Positions 44,801-56,546 of a stretch of DNA of 64,000 nucleotides are shown one piece after another; position 1 is the stretch's first letter, and every line of letters begins with the position of its first letter. The translations under genes were made by a program, and so were the position numbers. The DNA is from Macrostomum hystrix (Eukaryota; Platyhelminthes; Macrostomidae): positions 2,605,501-2,669,500 of the forward strand of contig CATNEN010000038.1 in assembly GCA_950097015.1 (NCBI GenBank), given 5' to 3'. The notes under the pieces are model-generated. The model made no database searches. It had not been told where the DNA came from and saw only the letters and a program-made list of their open reading frames with translations.

Positions 44801-46152
44801 GGGTAATGACCAACTGGAAGCATTTTGGTTAGGTAATGACCAACTGGAAGCATTGTGGTTGGGTAATGACCAACTAGAAGCATTGTGGTTGGGTAATGAC
44901 CAACTGGAAGCATTGTGGTTTGGTAATGACCAACTGGAAGCATTGTGGTTGGGTAATGACCAACTGGAAGCATTGTGGTTGGGTAATGACCAACTGGAAG
45001 CATTGTGTTTGGGTAATGACCAACTGGAAGCATTTTAGTTGGGTAATGACCAACTGGAAGCATTTGGGTAATGAACATCTGGAAGCATTTTGGTTGGGTA
45101 ATGACCATCTGGAAGCATTTTGGTTAGGTAATGACCAACTGGAAGCATTGTGGTTTGGTAATGACCAACTGGAAGCATTTTGGTTAGGTAATGACCAACT
45201 GGAAGCATTGTGGTTGGGTAATGACCAACTAGAAGCATTGTGGTTTGGTAATGACCAACTGGAAGCATTTTGGTTGGGTAATGACCAACTGGAAGCATTG
45301 TGGTTTGGTAATGACCAACTGGAAGCATTGTGGTTTGGTAATGACCAACTGGAAGCATTGTGGTTGGGTAATGACCAACTGGAAGCATTTTGGTTGGGTA
45401 ATGACCAACTGGAAGCATTCTGGTTTGGTAATGACCAACTGGAAGCATTTTGGTTGGGTAATGACCAACTGGAAGCAATGTGGTTGGGTAATGACCATCT
45501 GGAAGCATTTTAGTTAGGTAATGACCAACTGGAAGCATTTTGGTTGGGTAATGACCAACTGGAAGCATTGTGTTTGGTTAATGACCAACTAGAAGCATTG
45601 TGTTAGTTTAATGACCAACTAGAAGCATTGTGTTTGGTTAATGACCAACTAGAAGCATTGTGTTAGTTTACTGACCAACTAGAAGCATTGTGGTTGGGTC
45701 ATGACCAACTGGAAGCAAATTTGTTGGGTCATGATCGAAATTTCGCGACTTTTCTAGGTTGAGTGTGGAAATAGTCATTGCACAGTTATATCAGTAGTTA
45801 TTCCACCAGTTACCTTCCGCCTACGCATTTGTGCAGACTCGGCCTATTCCGCGACCCGGCCCACCTGACCCACCAGAGCTACGCGGCGCATCGGCACTCG
45901 CGCCAATTTCGCGCCTCTCGCCTGGTCCCGTTTGGCGCCAATTTCGCCCTGACTCTTCTGGCCTGCCAGGGCGGCCGCCTGTTCGTTCAACCCGCGCTGA
46001 ACGAGTCGCCGCTATTCTGGACATTGTGCAACGATTACAAATGTCCGCTTGAAACTGTACTCGAACTGCTGGATAAGCAATGTCCACTAAGCTTTAATTT
46101 TGAAGCTGTATGTGCTCATAACCCAGCCAGTAGCGTCCACGATGAACTATAG
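41827..46152 (+). CDS. MINPP1: Multiple inositol polyphosphate phosphatase
   Basis: Exons 41827-42120, 42560-42910, 43322-43577, 44166-44370 and 45837-46152 join in phase to 474 codons (473 residues; human MINPP1 has 487). This histidine-acid phosphatase family removes phosphates from InsP6 and other inositol phosphates in the ER lumen. Seen: an N-terminal hydrophobic anchor or signal (VLVLSAIIIVCLAYL), the phosphate-binding LLRHGSRGP (RHGxRxP), GHQEHELIGSR, RFYDECHRF, a DLKHYWRKSHGY segment across the exon 3/4 junction, the HAE proton-donor motif (YFGHAETLFPV) and a C-terminal HDEL, a classic ER-retrieval signal. Start: first ATG in the frame before the hydrophobic stretch. Introns 1, 3 and 4 contain minisatellites and intron 2 a SINE. 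Confidence 0.92.
42270..42535. repeat. Minisatellite, about 17-bp unit, MINPP1 intron 1
   Basis: Pyrimidine-rich copies of CTCTATTATCCCCTTAT and CTCTATTCTCCCCTCAC run up to about 25 bp before the exon 2 acceptor. Confidence 0.95.
43035..43270 (-). mobile_element. SINE family 2, degraded, MINPP1 intron 2
   Basis: Minus strand: GCCAGAGAAGGCTTGTCGTG then CAATTTACGCCCATTAAGGC, and the GCGTGTGTACTCAGGAATCA tail, as in the other family-2 copies. The tRNA-like head is lost. Confidence 0.75.
43600..43990. repeat. Minisatellite, 20-bp unit, MINPP1 intron 3
   Basis: About eighteen copies of GGACTATTGGGATCTTGTTA and close variants, starting just after the exon 3 donor. Confidence 0.95.
44375..45735. 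repeat. 1.36-kb minisatellite, 30-bp unit, MINPP1 intron 4
   Basis: About 45 copies of a 30-bp unit with GGGTAATGACCAACTGGAAG and CATTKTGGTT. Variant order repeats at an offset of 745 bp (CATTCTGGTT at 44671 and 45416), so a block of the array was duplicated. It starts at the exon 4 donor and ends about 100 bp before exon 5. Both strands are open, giving false frames. Confidence 0.97.
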
Positions 46153-46690
46153 CTGAGCCTTTGCCAGCATGGGGATGCTGTGCTGTGAGTTCTGCTGTGA
46201 GTCACGGAGTCACTCTAGTGCCTTCTCAAACATTAAGAGTCATTCTAGTGCTTCGGAGACATTGTGAGTCATTCCATAAGGATTTGAGACATGAAGTCAC
46301 TGCAGTGGGTTTTTAAGTTTGTCATCAAACGTTTTTTAATGCGTTTTGTTGTATTATTCTATTTTATTTATGTTAGGTGTCCTTGAGTGTATGTACGTTT
46401 TATTTACTCTTCTTACTACTAGACTAGTAGTATTGTGGGATGCATGTTCATAATTAGGCATTAACGGTCGTTTTCTGTTTTGTTTTTGTTTACCTAGTTG
46501 TACATTAAATTTAATGTACTTGTTTTAATTGTTTTACCTTACTGATATTTACGAATATACCTATACTATTAGCGACTTCCTACTGATTGTTGCATGTTTA
46601 ATTTATATACTCCTTAGAGTTCTGTCTTACCTGTTTTATGTGCATGCCTTTGCTCTTATGGTTGCAATTTTAGTGCGCTGTCCTGCACAA
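46153..46690. other. Proximal 3' flank of MINPP1
   Basis: No gene seen. It contains a short imperfect repeat of GAGTCATTCTAGTGC-like motifs near 46180-46270 and otherwise AT-rich DNA. Confidence 0.4.
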
Positions 46691-46691
46691 T

Positions 46692-47200
46692 AACTATTCT
46701 GCTATCTACCCCTCAGCTACTCTACCATCTACCCCTCAGCTACTCTACCATCTACCCCTCAGCTACTCTACCATCTACCCCTCAGCTACTCTACCATCTA
46801 CCCCTCAGCTACTCTACCATCTACCCCTCAGCTACTCTACCATCTACCCCTCAGCTACTCTACCATCTACCCCTCAGCTACCCTACCATCTACCCCTCAG
46901 CTACTCTACCATCTACCCCTGAGCTACTCTACCATCTACCCTTCAGCTACTCTACCATCTACCCCTCAGCTACCCTACCATCTACCCCTCAGCTACTCTA
47001 CCATCTACCCCTGAGCTACTCTACCATCTACCCTTCAGCTACTCTACCATCTACCCTTCAGCTACTCTACCATCTACCCCTCAGCTACTCTACCATCTAC
47101 CCCTCAGCTACTCTACCATCTACCCCTCAGCTACTCTACCATCTACCCCTCAGCTACTCTACCATCTACCCCTCAGCTACTCTACTATCTACCCTTCAGC
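46692..47200. repeat. Minisatellite, 23-bp unit, MINPP1 3' flank
   Basis: About 22 copies of a 23-bp unit with CTCTACCATCTACCCCTCAG. The first AATAAA after the MINPP1 stop lies 7 bp beyond the array. Confidence 0.96.
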
Positions 47201-47206
47201 TGGTGC

Positions 47207-47212
47207 AATAAA
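47207..47212 (+). terminator. Candidate polyadenylation signal for MINPP1
   Basis: First AATAAA downstream of the stop at 46152. Use of it would place the 23-bp array inside the 3' UTR. Confidence 0.4.
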
Positions 47213-47657
47213 AATGGTGCAATAATTATCTTAGTCGTGAATATTTATTTAGATTAGATCAAAAGTAAAGATATTTCATAATGTACATTTTCGCTCTGTT
47301 TTTTTAGATTTTTAAGTTTGTCGCGCTTGTTTTTGAGCAGTTCTATAATTCGAAAATATTCATAAAGCAACTCTGCAATAAACATAAAAACTGAAACCCC
47401 GTTATGACTTTTTCTTAGATTTTTTCAGTTCTCGGAAAAAAAAGCTAATTGAGTGAAATTCTACGGAAATTGTAGATTCATCTGAAAAATTCCAGAATTT
47501 CTAAGACAGTGTGGTGTTTCTAGGAAAAGCCGGGAATTTTTTCTTTGAAAGTGCGTGATGCTTGGAATTTCTAGGAAAAGCGAGCCTTACATTTCTCAAC
47601 ACGAGTGACATTTTCAACTGTCGGTGAAGGTGTAAAAAACATTTAAAAAATTTGCAG

Positions 47658-49433
47658 TCATCGGCATTGCTATCTGCAACTGTCGGCAGCCAAAAAGAGG
47701 CTGAAGACAATGATGAGCGCGGGCCTGCTCGGACTGCAACTAGCAGGGCCTGTACACAGGACCGCAAACGCAGCTCTGAGAATAGAGTATTGCAGGCTAA
47801 GGTGAGTGATGTGCTGTTAATGAGGCTTATTTTCACTATTTAGTGTGCTGGTAATGGCCTGCTCTTTCCTTGCAGCTTCGCCGTCTCGCTCGCCGCAGCC
47901 TAGACGGCGAGGCGTTGACGCCTGACGAAGAGGCCGAACTGCACCGTCACGCCGAAGCCTGTGAGTTGTTCAACGCCCGCCTCCTACAAAGCCGCGCCTC
48001 TCGCGCTGCACGCCAGTCACGCGCCAAATTAGCGCCAGATTCGGCGCCAGATGTTGAAGCCAAAGTGGATCGTTTGGCGCACCTGCTGGCTGACTGCGGA
48101 CAGCGTGGCTGCGTTGTGTACACAGGAGCTGGAGTCAGCACCGCGGCCGACATTCCGGACTATCGCGGACCCGACGGCATGTGGACGCGGCTGCCGCGAG
48201 GCTCCCTGCCGCGGTTTTACCTGCCCGGCGTGTCTGATGCCCGCCCGACCTTTGCTCATCGCTTCATCGCTGCTCTGACTGCTCACAACTCATCGCCTGG
48301 GAGCATTCCTACGGAAGCTTGCGATTTGTCACCAGCGCCTCACCCGGCCTCCTCATCATCGGCCGGACTCCCAGCTTCCTCATCATCGGCCGGACTTCCA
48401 GTTTCCTCATCATCGGCCGGACTTCCAGTTTCCTCATCATCGGCCGGATTTCCAGCTTCCTCATCATCGGCCGGACTCCCAGCTTCCTCATCATCGGCCG
48501 GACTTCCAGCTTCCTCATCATCGGCTGGACTCCCAGCTTCCTTATCATCAGCCGCATCTATCGAGCTGCCATTAGTCAGTCACGTGGTGTCGCAGAATTG
48601 CGACGGCCTGCATCTCCGTTCCGGCATTCCGGCGAGTCGCCTGTCCGAGCTGCACGGCAATGTTTTCTTGGAGGTGTGCGACATCTGCCGTCGTCTTGTC
48701 CGTCGCCGATTCGATGTCACTGAGCGGAGCAGACTGAGACGACACGCCACTGGTCGGCTGTGCGGTGGCGACTGCCCTGGCCGCTTGCTGGATACCATCG
48801 TGCACTTCGGCGAGTTCGGCCGCCAGTGCACCGCCGACCGGGTGTACGAGTGGCGTGCCGCTGAGTCTGCAGCGTCCGGTGCCAGACTGATCCTCTGCAT
48901 GGGCACCAGTCTGCAGGTGATTTCCTTGTTGCCATTTCCCTTCTCTAATACGTCATTTCCCTATTTCAATGTGCCATTTCCTTGCTCCAATATACAATTT
49001 CCCCTACTCCAGTATGTCATTTTCATACTGCAATATTCCATTTCAAACGCTGATGTCACAGTTTCCTAAATTGAATGTCCCGCTTGTTAAATAAGAAATT
49101 TAATTAAATTTCTATACTCCAACTTGCATAAAAAATGAGATCTCAGTAAGCTTACTTAGCCAAACAAATCCGTCTCAGGTATTGCGTCACTACAGCTCGC
49201 TATGGCCCCCAAAAGTGCCACTGGTGATTGTCAACCTACAGCCGACGCCTTTCGATCGTCGCGCCCTGATGACCATCCGTGCCGACTGCGACTCCGTCTG
49301 TCGCCAGCTCGCCCAACGGCTGGGAGTTCGCGTGCCTGACTACTCGACTGACGAGGATCCCCTGCTGGCTGCCTGCGAGCCGCTGGCGGAGGAAGACCGG
49401 GCGATCGTGTCTCGGCCTGACATTCGCGCTTGA
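47658..49433 (+). CDS. SIRT7: Sirtuin 7-like NAD-dependent deacylase, 5' end unresolved
   Basis: Exons 47658-47801, 47876-48916 and 49179-49433 join in phase to 480 codons; no in-frame ATG exists in the first, so an upstream start exon is missing. SIRT7 is a nuclear/nucleolar class IV sirtuin acting on histone and other acyl-lysines. Seen: the basic N-terminal helix (LRRLARRSL), VVYTGAGVSTAADIPDYRGP (NAD loop), HVVSQNCDGLHLRSGIP, the catalytic His in ELHGNVF, zinc ligands CDIC and CGGDC, FDVTERSRLRRHATGR and DTIVHFGEFG, all close to vertebrate SIRT7. The last exon has VIVNLQPTPFDRRA and YSTDEDPLL. About 105 residues, mostly an eight-copy 27-bp coding repeat, are inserted before VSHVVSQNC. The second zinc pair is C-x3-C, not C-x2-C. 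Confidence 0.9.
48344..48559 (+). repeat. Coding minisatellite, 27-bp unit x 8, within SIRT7
   Basis: Eight copies encode the nonamer ASSSSAGLP with V, F and L variants. The unit length keeps the frame. It falls between the helix with PTFAHRFIAAL and the strand VSHVVSQNC of the catalytic domain. No consensus donor (GTRAGT) precedes it, so a coding reading is preferred to an intron. Confidence 0.9.
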
Positions 49434-49599
49434 GTATTTGTTCCAGTATCTAGTACTTGGGACTTCAGTTGCAGCTTCGCTCCTTATGTGAATTCGGTCT
49501 TAGATCCTAGATTCTGGGATTCGAGTGTTACCTTGAATCCCTTAAATCCTCGTTTTTGGAACTTGATTGTCACTTAAATCCCAAATCCTTAAAATTGGG

Positions 49600-50640
49600 A
49601 TTTAACTGTCAGTTGAATCCTAAAGATCCTCTATTTGGGGATTTAAGTCTCACTTGAATCCTAGAGATCCTTTATTTAGGGATTTAAGTCTCACTTGAAT
49701 CCTAGAGATCCTCTATTAAGGGATTTAAGTCTCACTTGAATCCTAGAGATCCTTTATTTAGGGATTTAAGTCTCACTTGAATCCTAAAGATCCTTTATTT
49801 AGGGATTTAAGTCTCACTTGAATCCTAGAGATCCTTTATTTAGGGATTTAAGTCTCACTTGAATCCTAGAGATCCTCTATTAAGGGATTTAAGTCTCACT
49901 TGAATCCTAAAGATCCTTTATTTAGGGATTTAAGTCTCACTTGAATCCTAGAGATCCTTTATTTAGGGATTTAAGTCTCACTTGAATCCTAGAGATCCTC
50001 TATTAAGGGATTTAAGTCTCACTTGAATCCTAGAGATCCTCTATTTAGGGATTTAAGTCTCACTTGAATCCTAGAGATCTTTTATTTAGGGATTTAAGTC
50101 TCACTTGAATCCTAAAGATCCTTTATTTAGGGATTTAAGTCTCACTTGAATCCTAGAGATCCTCTATTTAGGGATTTAAGTCTCACTTGAATCCTAGAGA
50201 TCTTTTATTTAGGGATTTAAGTCTCACTTGAATCCTAGAGATCCTCTATTAAGGGATTTAAGTCTCACTTGAATCCTAGAGATCCTCTATTTAGGGATTT
50301 AAGTCTCACTTGAATCCTAGAGATCTTTTATTTAGGGATTTAAGTCTCACTTGAATCCTAGAGATCCTCTATTAAGGGATTTAAGTCTCACTTGAATCCT
50401 AGAGATCCTCTATTTAGGGATTTAAGTTTCACTTGAATCCTAGAGATCCTTTATTTAGGGATTTAAGTCTCACTTGAATCCTAGAGATCCTCTATTAAGG
50501 GATTTAAGTCTCACTTGAATCCTAGAGATCCTCTATTTAGGGATTTAAGTCTCACTTGAATCCTAGAGATCCTCTATTAAGGGATTTAAGTCTCACTTGA
50601 ATCCTAGAGATCCTCTATTTTGGAATTTAACTGTTGCTTC
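49600..50640. repeat. 1.0-kb minisatellite, 41-bp unit, SIRT7 3' flank
   Basis: About 25 copies of a 41-bp unit with GGGATTTAAGTCTCACTTGA and TCCTAGAGATCCTCTATT; TTTA/TAAG variants alternate in blocks. Decayed copies begin near 49500. Confidence 0.97.
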
Positions 50641-50754
50641 AATTTTAGAAATTTTCTATTTTAGGATTTCAGTTTTGCAAAAACTGTTAATCCTTTAACC
50701 CGTGGATTTCCTGTTACCGTCTATTTGAGCTCGTGTGAGCAAAGCACCTAATTC

Positions 50755-50760
50755 AATAAA
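50755..50760 (+). terminator. Candidate polyadenylation signal for SIRT7
   Basis: First AATAAA after the stop at 49433, about 115 bp beyond the 41-bp array; another is at about 50811. Confidence 0.4.
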
Positions 50761-50929
50761 ATACGAGTATGTAAAGTGTCTTCTGTTACTATTATCTAAA
50801 AATATGTAAATAAAGAGTGTGGCAACTATTAACTTATATTTTCTACCTCCAAATGTGATTAAATAACTTAAAAGCGGTTATATGAGGCTTCAAACATTTT
50901 TAGTTGATAAAACTAGCTTTTACTCATAC

Positions 50930-51490
50930 ACTGCTGCGATTCCAGCTATGAAATATACACTGCTGCGATTCCAGCTATGAAATATACACTGCTGCGATTC
51001 CAGCTATGACATATACACTGCTTCGATTCCAGCTATGAAATATACACTGCTGCGATTCCAGCTATGAAATATACACTGCTGCGATTCCAGCTATGAAATA
51101 TACACTGCTGCGATTCCAGCTATGACATATACACTGCTTCGATTCCAGCTATGAAATATACACTGCTGCGATTCCAGCTATGAAATATACACTGCTTCGA
51201 TTCCAGCTATGAAATATACACTGCTTCGATTCCAGCTATGAAATATACACTGCTGCGATTCCAGCTATGAAATATACACTGCTTCGATTCCAGCTATGAA
51301 ATATACACTGCTTCGATTCCAGCTATGAAATATACACTGCTGCGATTCCAGCTATGAAATATACACGTACTGCTGCGATTCCAGCTATGAAATATACACT
51401 GCTGCGATTCCAGCTATGAAATATACACTGCTGCGATTCCAGCTATGAAATATACACTGCTGCGATTCCAGCTATGAAATATACACTGTT
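50930..51490. repeat. Minisatellite, 29-bp unit, intergenic
   Basis: About nineteen copies of a unit with GCGATTCCAGCTATGAAATA and TACACTGCT, ending 230 bp before the next gene start. Confidence 0.96.
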
Positions 51491-51724
51491 TATGCAGTTC
51501 CAGCTGCCTAAGTAGGTCCTACTGCAAATCCGCAATCAGGCTATAAATAGAATGGCTAGATGGCTTAAAGCTGAAAATGGCAGTTCACGGTGGAAGAATG
51601 CCCGTGTGTCCATAGACAGTGGTCGGCAAGATAAGAACCCCAATTAAAAAAGTGATTATTTTATTATGGCGACTAAGAAGAAATCAAAGGCCTATCCCTG
51701 ATTTTGCGTTGCTAAGCAACTGGC

Positions 51725-54700
51725 ATGGATGCAATGGTGACTGCAGATAACGAGGAAAATAACTCCGACTCCAGCGCATCCTCGGTGGCCAGCAGCGACT
51801 GGCTTCAACTCGAGATGCTTCTGAATTTCTCGCCGAGGAAGCAGCAGCAGCAGCTGCAGTTTCCGGTTGCTGTTGAAAAAGATCCGACAGTGGCTAGTAG
51901 TCAAGTAGTCAAGACTGTCCAGAGACGGAAGAGCCTAGCTGGCCAAGCTGCCAGTGCCGATTCAGCTAATCAGGAATCGAGCCCTAAACGCGTGGACATC
52001 TCCGAGTACGTCCGGATACTTCAGAGGCTCAGGGGACGGCGAAACCTCCTGGGTATGGACCAACAGCAACAGCAGCGCCTCAAGGCTGCCCAGAAACGCC
52101 TGCGGCAGATACTTTCGGCCGCTGACGATGACGCCAGTGCGCAGTTGGAGGATGCCGACGCCGACAGTATTGAAGACGTCGACGAGGAATCTCCGACATC
52201 GAAGACGCTGCTCGACTGCAGTACGTGGAACTCCAACAGTCTGGTGGCTGCAGCCACGGCTCAGCAGAGACCGTAAGCGTCTTTGCCGAAACATTTTTGC
52301 TGACTTGTTAAGCGTCGAGCTTGTTGACTATCCAGAGCATGTATTCATCGAGCTTGGCAATAGTATCGATCGTGCTTGGCTTTAGTATCGATTGAGCTTA
52401 GCTAGAGTATCGATCGTGCTTGGCTATAGTATCGATCGAGCTTGGCTTTAGTATCGATCAAGCTTGGCTATAGTATCGATCAAGCTTGGCTTTAGTATCG
52501 ATCAAGCTTGGCTTCAGTATCGATCAAGCTTGGCTATCGTATCGATCGAGCTTGGCTTCAGTATCGATCGTGCTTGGCTATCGTATCGATCGAGCTTGGC
52601 TTCAGTATCGATCGTGCTTGGCTATCGTATCGATCGAGCTTGGCTTCAGTATCGATCAAGCTTGGCTATCGTATCGATCGAGCTTGGCTTCAGTATCGAT
52701 CGTGCTTGGCTATCGTATCGATCGAGCTTGGCTTCAGTATCGATCGTGCTTGGCTATCGTATCGATCGAGCTTGGCTTCAGTATCGATCGAGCTTGGCTT
52801 TAGTATCGATCGTGCTTGGCTTTAGTATCGATCGAGCTTGGCTTTAGTATCGATCGTGCTTGGCTATAGTATCGATCAAGCTTGGCTTTAGTATCGATCA
52901 AGCTTGGCTTCAGTATCGATCAAGCTTGGCTATCGTATTGATCGAGCTTGGCTTCAGTATCGATCGTGCTTGGCTATCGTATCGATCGAGCTTGGCTTCA
53001 GTATCGATCGTGCTTGGCTATCGTATCGATCAAGCTTGGCTTCAGTATCGATCGTGCTTGGCTATCGTATCGATCGAGCTTGGCTTCAGTATCGATCGTG
53101 CTTGGCTTTAGTATTGATCAAGCTTGGCTTTAGTATCAATCAAGCTTGGCTTTAGTATCGATCAAGCTTGGCTTCAGTATCGATCAAGCTTGGCTATAGT
53201 ATCGGTCAAGCTTGGCTTTAGTATTGATCGAGCTTGGCTTTAGTATCGATCGAGCTTGGCTTTAGTATCGATCGAGCTTGGCCATTGTATCGATCGAGCT
53301 TGGCTAGAGTATCGATGGAGCTTGGCAAATCGTTTTGTGTATTCTGTCGACACCAGAATGTCATGTTCCGATTTGTTTCGTAATGGCCACCTGTTCTTTT
53401 TTCTTCAGTTCGATTGAATCGATCGGCAAAACTGGCAAAGAGCACCTGAAAGAACATCTAAATAAAGAGGCTTCAAAAGCTTCTTCCGCAGTCAAAGATG
53501 AATCTCAGCGCGAAGTAGCGACCATCGATCAGGTAGCGATTGATTCTATCGCATTCGAACCGCAATCCAACCCCGAGGATCAGGGTGCACAAGCGCCAAT
53601 CGCCACGGGGGGATTGCTGCTTAGAGGGCGTGGCAACATGCAATCGACGATGTTGTCGCAGACTGACCTGCCTGTGGAGGTGCTGAGGCCTTCTAAAGCC
53701 AAAAAGAATCGGCGGAATCGGTCTCAGCAGCAAATTTCCAGTGGGATCATGGGGCCGAAAACTTCCCCAGGCCAGTCGCTGCCGCCCTCGGGCCTGCGGT
53801 CACACCTGGCCCTAGCCCCGCTGGTGTCGTGTCGCCTGTCCGAAATGGTGCTTTCGATGGCCTTCGACCCTGTTGGCCGCAGATTGATCTGCTTTCAGCC
53901 CAACCGCGGCATCTCCTTCAGGGCCATCACTGGCTCCGGAGACGACCTGGAATCGTGCGAGCAGCTCAACTGGCGCATCTGGGCCCGCAGTATCTCCGTC
54001 CTACCCTCCGGACACCTGCTTGTGGCCAATCCGGGCTTTCTTCAGGTAGATCGCTTTTGGGCTACAATACTCAAATTGTAACAATGCGACCTACGATTGG
54101 GGCCCGACATTGGAGTCGCAAAGTGGTGCGCTAACAGTAGATTGACCACGGGAATATGGACATTGTTTTCAGTATCTCCCAAAATATTCAACCAATCGCC
54201 AATAAGACCCAGACCTGGGCTAAAATTTTCCGTTCGGGCGGAATTTTCCGCTCTTCACATGAAACAACTTCCAGAATCACAAAACATCGGCGTCGTGAAG
54301 ATAATCAACGATTCTCGTCGAGGTGTCTGGTGGCAAAAACCACCAATGTAGGCATATTTTTTCTTACAAAATCCATCGTAAAACCATGTGTATTACTTGT
54401 ATATTGTTACGTTTTATATTTTTGGACCAATATGGATTAGCCATCGAGGTTAATACAGAGCAATGTTAGCTGTCCTTGTCACAGGGTCTTCGACTAGAAT
54501 CGCTGAGTATCTCGATGATTCTGACGTCTGAGAGCTTAGACAGCTAGTTTATCGTAAAGTGCGGAAAATTTCGATTGAACGGCTTTTACGAAAATCGGTC
54601 ATTTGTTTGGTGTCTATTATAGGGGGGGGTCGGTGGCAGAGCGGTTATCGCGTTTACCTCTCGCACCACGGTACCTAAGTTAAATTCCACGGCGAGGCCA

Positions 54701-55595
54701 CATTTATTTGGGGCGCAGCCGCGGAGAGAAGGCTTGGGGGCCTGTCGTGCAATTTACGCCCTTGAGGCGATTGGTTGAATATTTTAGGAGATACGGGAAA
54801 ATGAAAAATGTGGGTATTTGAAACATCTCCCCGTACAGCCGTACACAGCCTTCAGATGAGCCGTGCTACATCTGACCAAATCGGGGCAGGTGTTGATAAA
54901 TTAGCTATTCTTATTATTAAACACCCGTTGAAAAGTTAAACACCTTCACCTTCACCAAGGTGGTGCAGCCGGATGGCACTTGCTTAGCAATGAGCGAGCG
55001 GCGGTCCCTGATCGTTTCCATGACCGTCTACGACCGCCTGGTCATCGCCCTGACCTACGGCCTGATAGAAAAGAATGGTGTGAAGGAGCAGACCTACAGC
55101 ATGTTCGTGTACGAGCTGCCCAGGCTGACACCCAGGCACCGACATCCGCTCAACGGCATCCTGCCCGGCGGGCTGCGCTGCCCGGAGGCCATGTGTGCCC
55201 TGCGCGGCCTGGCTGTTGTGGACCAGATCCAGGACACGCTACGAACCATCGAGATTGACACCGGCCGACTGCGCCAGTCTGTCATGGTGTCCAACGTGAA
55301 CGGCCCGAAGCAGTTGGCAGCCTGCGATAGCCAGGGCCTGTTGTTCGTGTCTGTGATCAGCGACCGCAGCATAAATATCTTTCACATGTGCAACAACACG
55401 CTGGTGAAGGTTGGCACCTACCGTGATCCACTTATCCTGCCAGGCCCGATGGCTTGGGTCCCGGGAAATGGAATCCTGACCTGTGCCTGCAGCCTGGCAG
55501 GCGACCCGCGGCGGCACGAACTGCGCACCTTCAGACTGCACGACGCCAATCGGATGCCGAAGTCACCGAAGTCCATTCTCATCCATGCGGTGTGA
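51725..55595 (+). CDS. Unrecognised 606-residue protein, possible C-terminal beta-propeller
   Basis: Exons 51725-52272, 53409-54045 and 54960-55595 join in phase to 607 codons. I do not recognise the family. Residues 1-330 look disordered: Ser/Asp-rich start, glutamine runs, basic KKNRRNRSQQQ near residue 310, and one helical stretch (EYVRILQRLRGRR then QQRLKAAQKRLRQIL). The last 270 residues are ordered and repetitive in character (MAFDPVGRRLICF, ISVLPSGHLLVAN, LRGLAVVDQIQDTLRTIEID, LAACDSQGLLFVSVISDRSI, PMAWVPGNGILTCACSL), as in NHL or WD-type propellers, but no family signature is clear. Start: first ATG in frame. Intron 1 holds a 22-bp array and intron 2 a SINE. An alternative end is possible: a weak donor at 55590 joined to 57329-57409, in phase. 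Confidence 0.72.
52325..53335. repeat. 1.0-kb minisatellite, 22-bp unit
   Basis: About 45 copies of ATCGATCGAGCTTGGCTTTA with GT, including ATCAAG and ATCGTG variants. Each unit holds ATCGAT and often AAGCTT. It fills intron 1 of the 606-residue gene almost completely (52273-53408). Confidence 0.97.
54628..54925 (+). mobile_element. Chimeric SINE: family-2 head, family-1 tail
   Basis: The head GGTGGCAGAGCGGTTATCG, TTTGGGGCGCAGCCGCGGAG and AAGGCTTGGGGGCCTGTCGT is family 2; the end CGTACACAGCCTTCAGATGA, ACATCTGACCAAATCGGGGC and AGGTGTTGATAAATTAG is the family-1 tail. It ends about 35 bp before the last exon of the 606-residue gene. Confidence 0.8.
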
Positions 55596-55604
55596 TTGAC
55601 ACAC

Positions 55605-56310
55605 CCCTTGTGACACACTCCAACCCACTGTGACACACTCCAACCCCCAGTGACACACTCAAACCACCTGTGACACATTCCAACCCCCTGTGACACACTC
55701 CAACCCCCGTGACACACTCCAACCCCCCGTGACACACTCCAACCCCCTGTGACACATTCCAACCCCCTGTGACACACTCCAACCCCCCGTGACACACTCC
55801 AACCCCCTGTGACACACTCCAACCCCCTGTGACACACTCCAACCCCCTGTGACACACTCCAACCCCCTGTGACATTCTCTAACCCCTTGTGACATACTCA
55901 ACCCCTTGTGACACACTCCAACCCCCTGTGACACACTCCAACCCCCTGTGACACACTCCAACCCCCTGTGACACATTCCAACCCCCTGTGACATTCTCTA
56001 ACCCCTTGTGACATACTCAACCCCTTGTGACACACTCCAACCCCCTGTGACACACTCCAACCCCCTGTGACACACTCCAACCCCCTGTGACACATTCCAA
56101 CCCCCTGTGACATTCTCTAACCCCTTGTGACACACTCCAAGCCCCTGTGACACACTCCAACCCCCTGTGACACACTCCAACCCCCTGTGACACACTCCAA
56201 CCCCCTGTGACACACTCCAACCCCCTGTGACATACTCCAACCCCCTGTGACACATTCCAACCCCCTGTGACACATTCCAACCCCTGTGACATTCTCCAAT
56301 CCCCTCCAAC
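55605..56310. repeat. Minisatellite, 20-bp unit, directly after a stop codon
   Basis: About 35 copies of GTGACACACTCCAACCCCCT starting some 10 bp after the TGA at 55593-55595. A block of about 115 bp is repeated inside (ACATTCTCTAACCCCTTGTG at about 55872, 55990 and 56109). Confidence 0.97.
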
Positions 56311-56546
56311 ACGTGCCTTAGAAGCATCAAGCAAGCAGCCGCGCCTCATAAACAACTATGAATATAATCAACTTGCAAGAACGCAGGGCAGCCATTGAAT
56401 GAAGAAATAATGTGATGACAAAAAAAATTTTTTTTTGCACTTATAATTCAATTTTTACCTTTAATTGCACTAAAAAGCTAAAACTAGTCTTTACCTATCT
56501 TTGTAGAATAAGGATCAATTCAGATAAGTTGATTGCAGATCGCTGG

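Noticed and set aside
44286-45568. Long frames on both strands over the 30-bp array
   Set aside because: The unit length is a multiple of three and has no stops, so open frames are automatic; MINPP1 exons 4 and 5 splice around it in phase.
50930-51490. CRISPR-like regular repeat of 29 bp
   Set aside because: There are no unique spacers; units are contiguous and the genome is eukaryotic.
52462-53155. Repeat peptides of the SIDRAWL type
   Set aside because: 22-bp intronic array between phase-matched exons of the 606-residue gene.
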